In this document: positions 39,396 through 45,475 of the stretch, piece after piece
Position numbering within the stretch: position 1 is the first letter of the stretch
How the letters are laid out: the number at the start of each line of letters is the position of its first letter
Assembly: GCA_016186635.1 (NCBI GenBank)
Contig: JACPLI010000011.1
Coordinates: 1 to 45,475 of the forward strand
DNA length: 45,475 nucleotides
Direction of reading: 5' to 3'
Source: Candidatus Liptonbacteria bacterium
Lineage (GTDB): Bacteria > Patescibacteriota > Minisyncoccia > UBA6257 > 2-01-FULL-56-20
Notes under the pieces: generated by a model
The model's input: only the letters and a program-made list of their open reading frames with translations
Databases searched by the model: none
Told to the model about the DNA's origin: nothing
Translations under genes and position numbers: made by a program

Positions 39396-40325
39396 TCATT
39401 CAATCCATTCCACAATAACCCCGCCGGAGCCGCCGCTGGAGCCGCTGGCGCCTCCCACACCTGATCCACTACCGCCGCCGCCTGCACCGCTGTTCACAGT
39501 GACCGTTCCCCCGCCACTATTGCCTCCCGCGCCGCGAAATCCTCCGCCGCCGCCGCCGCCATAGGTTCCATTACTCCCGCCTCCATAGAGCGGCGCGGTT
39601 GCACCGGCGGCGCCCGCTGGCGCGCTTGACGCTCCTCCCCCCCCCGCGCCGCCCACCGCGTACACTACAACAGTCCCTTTCGCGCCCGCATTTGCTCCGC
39701 CGGAGCCGCCCGCCCCGCCAAGCGAGCCACCCCCTCCCCCACCCGTGCCGTTTGACCCGCATCCTCCTGCCGTTCCTCCGCCGCCGCCCGCCGCAGTGAC
39801 GGTCGTTGTCGCCGCAAAGGAGGAGGAACCGCCCGTGCCGCCCGCTTGGTTTCCGCTTCCTCCCAAACCGCCGCCACCCACCGTCACCGTGATGCTTGCA
39901 CCGCCCGAAACCGACACCGGAAACCGATAGATAATTTCGCCGCCGCCACCACCGCCACCGCCACCGGGCTGGCACCCCGAGGGGATTCCCGCGCCGCCGC
40001 CGCCGCCGCCCCAGGCGGTGACCCAAACGAGAGTCACGCCCGAAGGCACGCTCAAGGTGGACGTGCCCGCCGTGCTGAAATACTGCGACTTGGATTTGCC
40101 GTTTACCGCCTGCTCACTGTAATACGACTTCGGAAACGCGTCTGAGCTTGCCGTCGGACTCGATACGCCGGTGATGCGCGCGGAGATGGTAATGACCCCG
40201 TTCACCGCCCCGCGCACGACGGACGTGTCTTTCACAAGATATAATCCGCCGCCCACGACAAGCGCGGCGAGGAGAGCGGAGAGGATAGAATGTGGAATGT
40301 GGAATGTGGAATGTGGCTTGGACAT
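39396..40325 (-). CDS. Glycine-rich surface protein, paralogue 2
   Basis: 309 residues from MSKPHSTFHIPHS. The signal anchor is followed by VRGAVNGVITISARITG, KSKSQYF, VTLVWVTAWGGGGGG, a long Gly/Ala/Ser region and the end SGGSGGVIVEWIE. The N-terminal TFHIPHSI is encoded by GGAATGTGG-type repeats that have run into the coding region, changing the signal peptide. Confidence 0.85.
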   Translation of the reverse strand: MSKPHSTFHIPHSILSALLAALVVGGGLYLVKDTSVVRGAVNGVITISARITGVSSPTASSDAFPKSYYSEQAVNGKSKSQYFSTAGTSTLSVPSGVTLVWVTAWGGGGGGAGIPSGCQPGGGGGGGGGEIIYRFPVSVSGGASITVTVGGGGLGGSGNQAGGTGGSSSFAATTTVTAAGGGGGTAGGCGSNGTGGGGGGSLGGAGGSGGANAGAKGTVVVYAVGGAGGGGASSAPAGAAGATAPLYGGGSNGTYGGGGGGGFRGAGGNSGGGTVTVNSGAGGGGSGSGVGGASGSSGGSGGVIVEWIE

Positions 40326-40408
40326 TTTCCATATTATTCTATTTTCTGGCTTTTTTGCTTTATTTTCTATGTTCATATTCGTAGAAATTAGCCACTGGAA
40401 TTTGAAAC

Positions 40409-40560
40409 ATGGAATGTGGTATGTGGAGTAGGCGATTGGAATTTAGAATGTGGAATGTGGGTAGGATTCCCCTAGTTCTATTCTAACTTCCATATTCCAT
40501 ATTCTAATCGCCACATTCTAATCACTCAATCCACTCGACCAATACCCCGCCGGAGCCGCC
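40409..40560. repeat. 152-bp direct repeat, copy 1
   Basis: Identical to 41428-41579 apart from one base (T at 40429, C at 41448). It covers the 3' end of paralogue 3 and the downstream spacer. Confidence 0.9.
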
Positions 40561-41400
40561 CGCGCCGCCGCGTATCGCACTCTGCGTAAAACTCCCGTCG
40601 TTGCAGGGCGCGCCGCCGCCGCCTGCGCCAGTGTTCGCCAAGGCCGACACCCCTATGCTGATACCTGTCCCGCATCCACTGCCTGTTGCTCCTCCGCCGT
40701 TGCCACCAGCTCCTTTAAATCCCGCGCCGCCGCCGCCTGCGCCATACCCCGTTCCTCCAGAAAAGAGGGGGTTCTTCCCTCCATTGTAATTATTTGAACC
40801 TCCTCCCCCGCCGCCGCCGACCACGTAGAGCGTGGAGCTTCCGTTTCCGCCCGCCTGGCTTGCCGCCACACTTCCTCCAAGTACCCCTGCGCCCGCGCCG
40901 CCCGCAACACTGGCGCATGCTGAACGTGAACCACCGCCCGCGCCGCCCGCCGCAGTGACTGTCGTGCTCGTTGCCGCGAATGAGGAGGGGTTGCCGTTGC
41001 CGGGTCCGGTGTTCCCAAGCGCTCCCGCGCCGCCCGCTCCCACCGTGACCGCGATGCTCCCGCCCGCCGCAACCGTCACGGGTATCCGATATATCGCTTC
41101 TCCTCCCCCGCCTCCCCCGCCGCCGATGGAACACCCCGCATCAGCGCTCGCGGCTCCCCCTCCGCCGCCGCCGCCCCAGGCAGTGACCCAGACGAGGGTC
41201 ACGCCCGACGGGACCGTAAAGGTTCCGTTTGAAATAAAATATTGGGATTTTGACTTGCCGTTCGCCGTCGCGGCTTCAAGGACGTGAGAGGAAAACGACG
41301 GGCGCGCGGAAGAGAAAAAATTGCCGAATACAAACGCGCCGCCGATGACGAACGCGAAGGCAAGGGCAGTGGGAAAGAAAATGCGGGTGATTTGTTTCAT
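40522..41400 (-). CDS. Glycine-rich surface protein, paralogue 3
   Basis: 292 residues. The signal anchor is MKQITRIFFPTALAFAFVI, followed directly by NGKSKSQYFISNGTFTVP, VTLVWVTAWGGGGGG and the Gly-rich domain ending GGSGGVLVEWIE. Unlike the others it lacks the VRGAVxGVITIS segment, a short deletion. Several Cys (DAGCSIGG, SACASV, SGCGTG, APCNDG) occur in the Gly-rich part, possibly disulphides. Confidence 0.85.
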   Translation of the reverse strand: MKQITRIFFPTALAFAFVIGGAFVFGNFFSSARPSFSSHVLEAATANGKSKSQYFISNGTFTVPSGVTLVWVTAWGGGGGGGAASADAGCSIGGGGGGGGEAIYRIPVTVAAGGSIAVTVGAGGAGALGNTGPGNGNPSSFAATSTTVTAAGGAGGGSRSACASVAGGAGAGVLGGSVAASQAGGNGSSTLYVVGGGGGGGSNNYNGGKNPLFSGGTGYGAGGGGAGFKGAGGNGGGATGSGCGTGISIGVSALANTGAGGGGAPCNDGSFTQSAIRGGAGGSGGVLVEWIE

Positions 41401-41427
41401 GGATAACTTGCAGTTGGAATTTGGAAT

Positions 41428-41579
41428 ATGGAATGTGGTATGTGGAGCAGGCGATTGGAATTTAGAATGTGGAATGTGGGTAGGATTCCCCTAGTTCTAT
41501 TCTAACTTCCATATTCCATATTCTAATCGCCACATTCTAATCACTCAATCCACTCGACCAATACCCCGCCGGAGCCGCC
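41428..41579. repeat. 152-bp direct repeat, copy 2
   Basis: Matches 40409-40560 with one mismatch, at the same position relative to paralogue 4. It indicates recent duplication or gene conversion within the array. Confidence 0.9.
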
Positions 41580-42443
41580 GCCGCCGCCCGCCGCGCTTGC
41601 GCCGCCGCCGCCGCCGCCTGCGCCGCTGTTCGCGGTACCCGCTGCCCCCGCGTTTCCCGAGGTGCCGCTTGTACCGCCCGCACCCTTGAACCCCCCGCCT
41701 CCCCCGCCGCCCGAGTTCCCGCTCACATCCCCTAACGCGCCTCCCGCGTAGGGCGGCGCCGTCGCACCCGTGCCGCTCCCCCCGGTGCCTCCTCCGCCGC
41801 CGCCCGCGCCGCCGATGACAAATGCCGCATACACACCGCGGTTGCCCGCATCCGGGCTGCCGCTCCCGCCGAGCCGCCCGCCCCCGCCCCCGCCAGACGA
41901 GGTGGAACCCGCGCCTCCTTTCCCTCCCGCGGCGGTCACCGTCGTGCTCGTTGCGGTAAAAGACGACGCATTCCCGCCGCCGCCCGCGCCCCCTCCGGAG
42001 GTTCCTCCTCCGCCGCCGCCGCCCACCGTTACTGCAACACTCCCTCCTGCCTCAACGACTACCGGCATCCGATATATGATCTCGCCCCCTCCTCCGCCGC
42101 CGCCTTTGTTGCCTCCTCCCCCTCCGCCGCCGCCCCACGCGGTCACCCACACGAGCGTGACATTCGCAGGCACGGCAAAGGTAACGGATGAGGTGGCATA
42201 CTGCGACTTGGATTTCGCGCCGGTGGACTGCGTCTCCTGATAGTCCTTCGTCACCGCGTCCGAGTTATTTACGGGCGCCGTGACCCCCGTCACCCGCCCC
42301 GAGATGGTGATGACCCCGCCGACCGCCCCGCGGACGAAGGGCGTCTCGCGAAAAAATATGAATGCAACACCGCCGAGGAGCGCGACGACAAATGCGACAA
42401 CAACTACTGAAAATAATTCTTGAAAAAACGTACGGACATTCAT
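41541..42443 (-). CDS. Glycine-rich surface protein, paralogue 4
   Basis: 300 residues. The signal anchor is MNVRTFFQELFSVVVVAFV; then VRGAVGGVITISGRVTG, GAKSKSQYATSSVTFAVP, VTLVWVTAWGGGGGG and the conserved end GGSGGVLVEWIE. Its ATG overlaps the stop of the coiled-coil gene (ATGA), so the two are translationally coupled and this is probably the first gene of the array. Confidence 0.88.
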   Translation of the reverse strand: MNVRTFFQELFSVVVVAFVVALLGGVAFIFFRETPFVRGAVGGVITISGRVTGVTAPVNNSDAVTKDYQETQSTGAKSKSQYATSSVTFAVPANVTLVWVTAWGGGGGGGGNKGGGGGGGEIIYRMPVVVEAGGSVAVTVGGGGGGGTSGGGAGGGGNASSFTATSTTVTAAGGKGGAGSTSSGGGGGGRLGGSGSPDAGNRGVYAAFVIGGAGGGGGGTGGSGTGATAPPYAGGALGDVSGNSGGGGGGGFKGAGGTSGTSGNAGAAGTANSGAGGGGGGASAAGGGGGSGGVLVEWIE

Positions 42444-42736
42444 ATGCCAACTTTTTTCTCCAGACGTGCCACACGGGTTTTGAGTTCGGTGTAGTCAAAA
42501 TGCACCGTCGCCACGTCGGTTTTTATCTCTTTGAGGTCCGCCCGCATGAGCCGCAGGATTTCTGCCAATTCGTCAAACTTACTTTCAAACTTCCGGTCCA
42601 TGCCATCGAGACGGCCATCTACACCATCAAGGCGTTTACTCACCACCGCAAATCCCTCCGCCATCTCGCCTCTGATGGCGGTGAATTCCCGCTGGCTCAT
42701 CGTCGCCAATGTTTCAATGGTAATTTTCTTCGGCAT
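42440..42736 (-). CDS. Coiled-coil protein (98 aa)
   Basis: 98 residues, soluble with heptad pattern throughout: MSQREFTAIRGEMAEGF, VVSKRLDGVDGRLDGMDRKF, LAEILRLMRADLKEI and LKTRVARLEKKVG. Similar short coiled coils accompany surface or phage-like genes. It is coupled to paralogue 4 by a 4-nt overlap. An extended -10 box ends 6 nt before its ATG, just after the lepB stop. Confidence 0.75.
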   Translation of the reverse strand: MPKKITIETLATMSQREFTAIRGEMAEGFAVVSKRLDGVDGRLDGMDRKFESKFDELAEILRLMRADLKEIKTDVATVHFDYTELKTRVARLEKKVGI

Positions 42737-42742
42737 GGACGT

Positions 42743-42748
42743 AGTATA
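42743..42748 (-). promoter_or_regulatory. Extended -10 box for the coiled-coil gene
   Basis: The minus strand reads TGATATACT (TGn plus TATACT), six bases, then ATG. It abuts the stop codon of lepB. Confidence 0.55.
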
Positions 42749-43363
42749 TCACTTCCCCACCTTACCGAGGAAATCCGATTTGTCCACGAGCCCGAACCGC
42801 GAACTGTCGAGGGACCCGGCGGGGTCGTCGCCCATGATGAGGTACGCGTTCCCCGGAATTACGCCGCCGTAATCCTTCACGTAGAGCGAGAGGAGGCGGT
42901 ACTGCTGTTCACCGAGAAGATATGCGGTGCCCTTGGAGTTTTTTGCCGGAGCGCCGTTCACGAGGATGTTCCAGCCATTGCCGCTCTTTTTGAGCTCAAA
43001 CTTGTCGCCGGGAATCGCTTTCACGATTTTTGCGAGGGGCTGGGTGCCGCCCGCGTAGCCGTAGACCACGATGTCCCCGCGGTTTGCATCCTTGCAGGCA
43101 TAGTAGCTCTTGACGACTTTCACCTGCGCGCCGCTCTGGACAATTCCCGCGAGCGAGTCGCCCGCGATGGTCATTTTTTCTTCGGTCGTTTTGCAGTCCG
43201 TTTGCCCTGAGCCCGCCGAAGGGCCACCTTTGAAGCTAAACCCCGCCGAAGGTCCCGAGCCTGTCGAGGGAACCGTACCACCGCCCCGCATAATGAGCGC
43301 GCCGATAATGCCGCCGAGGAGCGCGGCGATGAGGACGGGAAGGTATTTTTTGAGGAGGTCCAT
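42749..43363 (-). CDS. lepB: Signal peptidase I (S26 family)
   Basis: 204 residues with an N-terminal TM helix (LPVLIAALLGGIIGALIM). The catalytic Ser70 is in TIAGDSLAGIV (family usually GxSMxPT), Lys112 in AKIVKAIPGDK, and the later boxes RGDIVVY and MGDDPAGSLDSSRFGLV are intact. It would cut signal peptides of the many exported proteins here. Residues about 32-54 (STGSGPSAGFSFKGGPSAGS) derive from two copies of a dispersed repeat (43195-43275) in the linker after the TM helix. Leaderless promoter. Confidence 0.85.
   Translation of the reverse strand: MDLLKKYLPVLIAALLGGIIGALIMRGGGTVPSTGSGPSAGFSFKGGPSAGSGQTDCKTTEEKMTIAGDSLAGIVQSGAQVKVVKSYYACKDANRGDIVVYGYAGGTQPLAKIVKAIPGDKFELKKSGNGWNILVNGAPAKNSKGTAYLLGEQQYRLLSLYVKDYGGVIPGNAYLIMGDDPAGSLDSSRFGLVDKSDFLGKVGK
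43195..43275. repeat. In-frame dispersed repeats in lepB
   Basis: Units like CCTGAGCCCGCCGAAGGG and CCGAGCCTGTCGAGGGAACC, related to the repeat in the SpoU gene, are translated as GSG/PSAG segments. Confidence 0.6.
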
Positions 43364-43369
43364 GTGTTA

Positions 43370-43375
43370 AGTATA
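43370..43375 (-). promoter_or_regulatory. Extended -10 box for lepB
   Basis: The minus strand reads TTGGTATACT (TGn plus TATACT), six bases (TAACAC), then ATG at 43363. Confidence 0.6.
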
Positions 43376-43376
43376 C

Positions 43377-43512
43377 CAAAAGGGGAAAATGGGGATAAGG
43401 GGGTGAAAGAAAAGGGTTGGTGGGAAAAATGGGGGGAAGGGGGTTAAAGGGAAAAGGGTTGAATGGATAAGAGAAAAAAGGGATAAAGGGGAGATAAAGG
43501 GATTAAGGGGAG
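43377..43512. repeat. Purine-rich microsatellite with G-quadruplex potential
   Basis: Irregular AAAGGGG/ATGGGG/AAGGGGG units on the plus strand between lepB and the next gene. Runs of 3-6 G recur every 4-10 nt. Related units have entered the 3' end of the neighbouring gene. Confidence 0.7.
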
Positions 43513-44369
43513 CTCGTTTTTCCTTTTTCTCGCTCCGCCTGCTGGCGGATTCCCTTTGCCCCTATTTCTCCCCTTTCTCCTTCTCCCCCCTCTCCCTTTC
43601 GTCCCATTTCCCCCATTTCTGCCTTCTGCTTCATGCCCTGCGGGGTCATCACGAGCCCCATGCGAGCAAGTTGGTTTTGATACCATTTTTCCTCTTCGAC
43701 CCTTCGCTGTTGCGCCTTCTCGAGAATCAGTCGGTGGTGATCGGCATGAGAAAGGGTTTTCTTTTCTTGCATTCGAGCGAGAAGCGAGGCCTGCAGTTTT
43801 TCTAAAAGAAAGTTAAGTTCCTTGCACCGCAAGTAGAGCTGGACCGGCTTGGGCAGGGTCGTATCGAGCGGATAGAAACGCAGGGTTTCGAGCTGGGATT
43901 TGGAAATGGAAGAAAAGGGAAGAATGGGAAGAATGGGAAGAATGGGGGGAAGGGTAGAATTTTGCTGACCTATCCCCTTTTCCCCCATTGTTGCCCCTTT
44001 TATCCCCTTTGATTCGTACCGGCCGAGGCAGATGTCCGCGCAGTCCTCCTGTAATTCCGCATTTGAAGCGACGGCGTAGCCCAAGAACGTGTAGTATTCA
44101 TGGGTCGCGTTCCGCTTCCACCCCTCAACGACATTCTGCTTCGTGGAACGCGCCGAGCGGTCCACCCCGTTAGAGGCAGGACATCTTTGATGTCCGCCGC
44201 GGCTTGCGCGCGGGCCTCTAACGGGGTCCATCTGGTCCGCGAGTCCGACACCGGTTTTGTCTTTGGGAAACGTGGCAGTGTACGCAAGCGTCTCTGATTG
44301 CAGTTCCTCCGCCTTTTTATACGCCAAAATGCGCTTGTACCCGTCGGGACTTTTGGATTGCTTCAGCAT
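43503..44369 (-). CDS. Four-helix-bundle suffix protein with repeat insertions
   Basis: 288 residues. The four-helix-bundle core is KRILAYKKAEELQSETLAY and NVVEGWKRNATHEYYTFLG with ASNAELQEDCADICLG. It is interrupted by PVRGPRASRGGHQRCPASNG (palindromic insertion, 44168-44229) and by a purine-repeat-derived LPPILPILPILPF. A suffix domain follows (LRCKELNFLLEKLQASLLAR, KTLSHADHHRLILEKAQQRR) with a repeat-derived tail (GEMGRKGEGGEG). It lies downstream of the adhesin gene on the same strand. Confidence 0.75.
   Translation of the reverse strand: MLKQSKSPDGYKRILAYKKAEELQSETLAYTATFPKDKTGVGLADQMDPVRGPRASRGGHQRCPASNGVDRSARSTKQNVVEGWKRNATHEYYTFLGYAVASNAELQEDCADICLGRYESKGIKGATMGEKGIGQQNSTLPPILPILPILPFSSISKSQLETLRFYPLDTTLPKPVQLYLRCKELNFLLEKLQASLLARMQEKKTLSHADHHRLILEKAQQRRVEEEKWYQNQLARMGLVMTPQGMKQKAEMGEMGRKGEGGEGERGEIGAKGIRQQAEREKGKTSSP
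44168..44229. repeat. 62-bp palindromic insertion in the four-helix gene
   Basis: The terminal inverted repeats CCCGTTAGAGGC/GCCTCTAACGGG enclose two smaller hairpins (GGACATC/GATGTCC and CGCGGC...). The frame stays open. The GCCTCTAACGGG end is shared with nrdA. Confidence 0.7.
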
Positions 44370-44424
44370 GAAATGGGATTAAAGGGAGAAAGGGGGGGTA
44401 AGGGGAAAAGCGAGGGAAAAGGGG

Positions 44425-45475
44425 CTATTCCTCCGGGACCACGAGACCCTGCACACCGTCGTGGTTCTCGTTCGGCCAGTTCGCGGCGTCGAAGCGAGGG
44501 GCGGTTAACCTGTAACTTACTTCGTACGTTACCGCGGATAGTCGCGGACTAGACGCGGATGTACGCGGAACAGAAGGCGAGGCGAAAATCGTGAGGCGGT
44601 TTGCAAAAACATCCTTCTCGTACCACACCTTGCCCTCGAACGCCGGAGTGAGAAGCACGGTGAGGTTTGCAAAGTTCTTCTTCAATAAAGTTGTCTTCGA
44701 GAACAACCACAAGTCAGACCCTTTCTCCAATGTATTGAAGTCTATCGTATATTCGTATCTACTTGTTCCTTGTTCCTTGTCACTTGTCACTTGCTGGAGT
44801 GTAACCACTCCAGTGGTCTCTTCCTTCACCCCCGTCATGCCGGGGAGATACGTCGCGTAGCGCGCATCGCCAATCGTGTACACGGGGTCAAATGTCCCTG
44901 CGGTAAGTTTCCCTTGCCCGCCGCCGAAGATGGCGACCAAACTCGTCGTGGTGTTCCCCACCGAGAGCAATGCCTGCGGCGAGCTGGTAGCGATGCCGAC
45001 GTTGCCGGTGCTGCCTTGAATGAAAAGATTATCGCTGCCATTTGCGTTGAAATATAAGTTGCCCGAGCCGCCACTATACATCCGTACATGGCCGCCGCTG
45101 TATCCCGAAATCTGACCTACATTGGTCCCTCCCACTTGAAACGCCACCGTCGGATACGAAGTTGCATTGACCGTCAAAGAAGTAATGCCCGTTCCAGAAT
45201 AGGGACTCGCCGTCCCGATGCCGACGTTGCCGGGTCCTGTTATCTGCACCGCATTTATACCTGCGCCACCATTGGTTGTTTGCAGTATTATTCCACGAGC
45301 ACCACCATTGCCACCGACACCGAAAACGGCGTTAGTACCATCATCAGTATTCATTAGTGCTACAGTCTGGCTACTATAGTTATTGATTCCCGTCCCGCGC
45401 GCCCCGCGAGAGACAATCGCGTCATTCACATCCAAAATTTCCTGCGGCGTGCTCGTCCCGATGCCGACGTTGCCG
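44425..45475 (-). CDS. Tail-fibre-like surface adhesin, partial
   Basis: At least 349 residues; the 5' part lies beyond the window end. Repeats of the form GNVGIGTxSP (GNVGIGTSTPQEIL, GNVGIGTASPYSG, GNVGIATSSPQAL) are typical of phage tail-fibre/endosialidase-type and CPR surface proteins. The C-terminal domain contains YEYTIDFNTLEKGSDLWLF and YEKDVFANRLTIFASP, a beta-rich unit. No intramolecular chaperone motif is visible at the C-terminus, which ends GLVVPEE. It is likely exported and belongs to the surface-protein block. Confidence 0.8.
   Translation of the reverse strand, partial: GNVGIGTSTPQEILDVNDAIVSRGARGTGINNYSSQTVALMNTDDGTNAVFGVGGNGGARGIILQTTNGGAGINAVQITGPGNVGIGTASPYSGTGITSLTVNATSYPTVAFQVGGTNVGQISGYSGGHVRMYSGGSGNLYFNANGSDNLFIQGSTGNVGIATSSPQALLSVGNTTTSLVAIFGGGQGKLTAGTFDPVYTIGDARYATYLPGMTGVKEETTGVVTLQQVTSDKEQGTSRYEYTIDFNTLEKGSDLWLFSKTTLLKKNFANLTVLLTPAFEGKVWYEKDVFANRLTIFASPSVPRTSASSPRLSAVTYEVSYRLTAPRFDAANWPNENHDGVQGLVVPEE

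Noticed and set aside
37989-45475. Prophage, because of tail-fibre-like and glycine-rich proteins
   Set aside because: No capsid, portal, terminase, integrase or lysis gene is present, and the proteins have signal anchors next to signal peptidase. A surface-protein block fits better.

Overview
This window looks like a chromosomal segment of a Patescibacteria (CPR) bacterium, most likely of the Parcubacteria/Paceibacteria type. It is GC-rich and read with the standard bacterial code. The lineage call is inference from gene content: a split transketolase inside a compact pentose/triose cluster, DUF5678 and retropepsin-like genes, four-helix-bundle (S23-type) genes, Ser/Thr/Pro-rich secreted proteins with peptidoglycan-binding-like domains, glycine-rich surface paralogues, and many dispersed palindromic repeats both between and inside genes. 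Bacterial -35/-10 elements, a CCA-encoding tRNA and intrinsic terminators argue against an archaeon.

Layout. 1-670: one small hypothetical gene and a terminator. 670-10226, almost all minus strand: PfkB-type sugar kinase, a frameshifted retropepsin-like protease, a DUF5678 protein, a GT-C-like membrane protein, a strong candidate ncRNA, then the carbon block (transketolase C and N halves, ribulose-phosphate 3-epimerase, ribose-5-phosphate isomerase B, GAPDH), a DUF192 protein and a SpoU methyltransferase. 10292-15505: lamin-tail-domain secreted protein, tRNA-Asn followed directly by a 44-residue membrane peptide, a second small structured RNA, a hypothetical protein, an ATP-grasp enzyme, a cold-shock protein and GreA. 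15562-22560: a cell-envelope block with a very long ORF (signal peptide, about 20 SENG-type repeats, a peptidoglycan-binding-like domain, hydrophobic helices and an in-frame NtrC-type AAA+/Fis module), a secreted partner carrying one SENG motif, and a LamG protein. 22565-28466: a small excisionase-type HTH gene, DUF378, and a set of separately promoted genes that includes a ParB-HTH protein and two related small proteins, with guaB convergent. 28631-33249: class I ribonucleotide reductase (nrdA, nrdB), interrupted by a GIY-YIG gene. 33299-37863: a hypothetical protein with a structured leader, a cupredoxin, a small tail-anchored protein and recG. 37989-45475: four paralogous glycine-rich surface proteins, two four-helix-bundle genes, signal peptidase I and a truncated tail-fibre-like adhesin.

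How the genes fit together. The carbon block interconverts pentose phosphates and glyceraldehyde-3-phosphate, and with nrdAB and guaB supplies nucleotides, as expected for a host-dependent cell. A large share of the coding capacity goes to secreted or surface-anchored repeat proteins.

Two genome-wide habits stand out. Many genes have a -10 box (often extended, TGn) only 6-10 nt before the ATG, which predicts leaderless mRNAs, while a minority have strong Shine-Dalgarno sites. Short palindromic repeats sit in frame inside conserved enzymes (recG, nrdA, the SpoU gene, greA, lepB and others). The most unusual object is the SENG-repeat/NtrC-type reading frame at 15562-19038.
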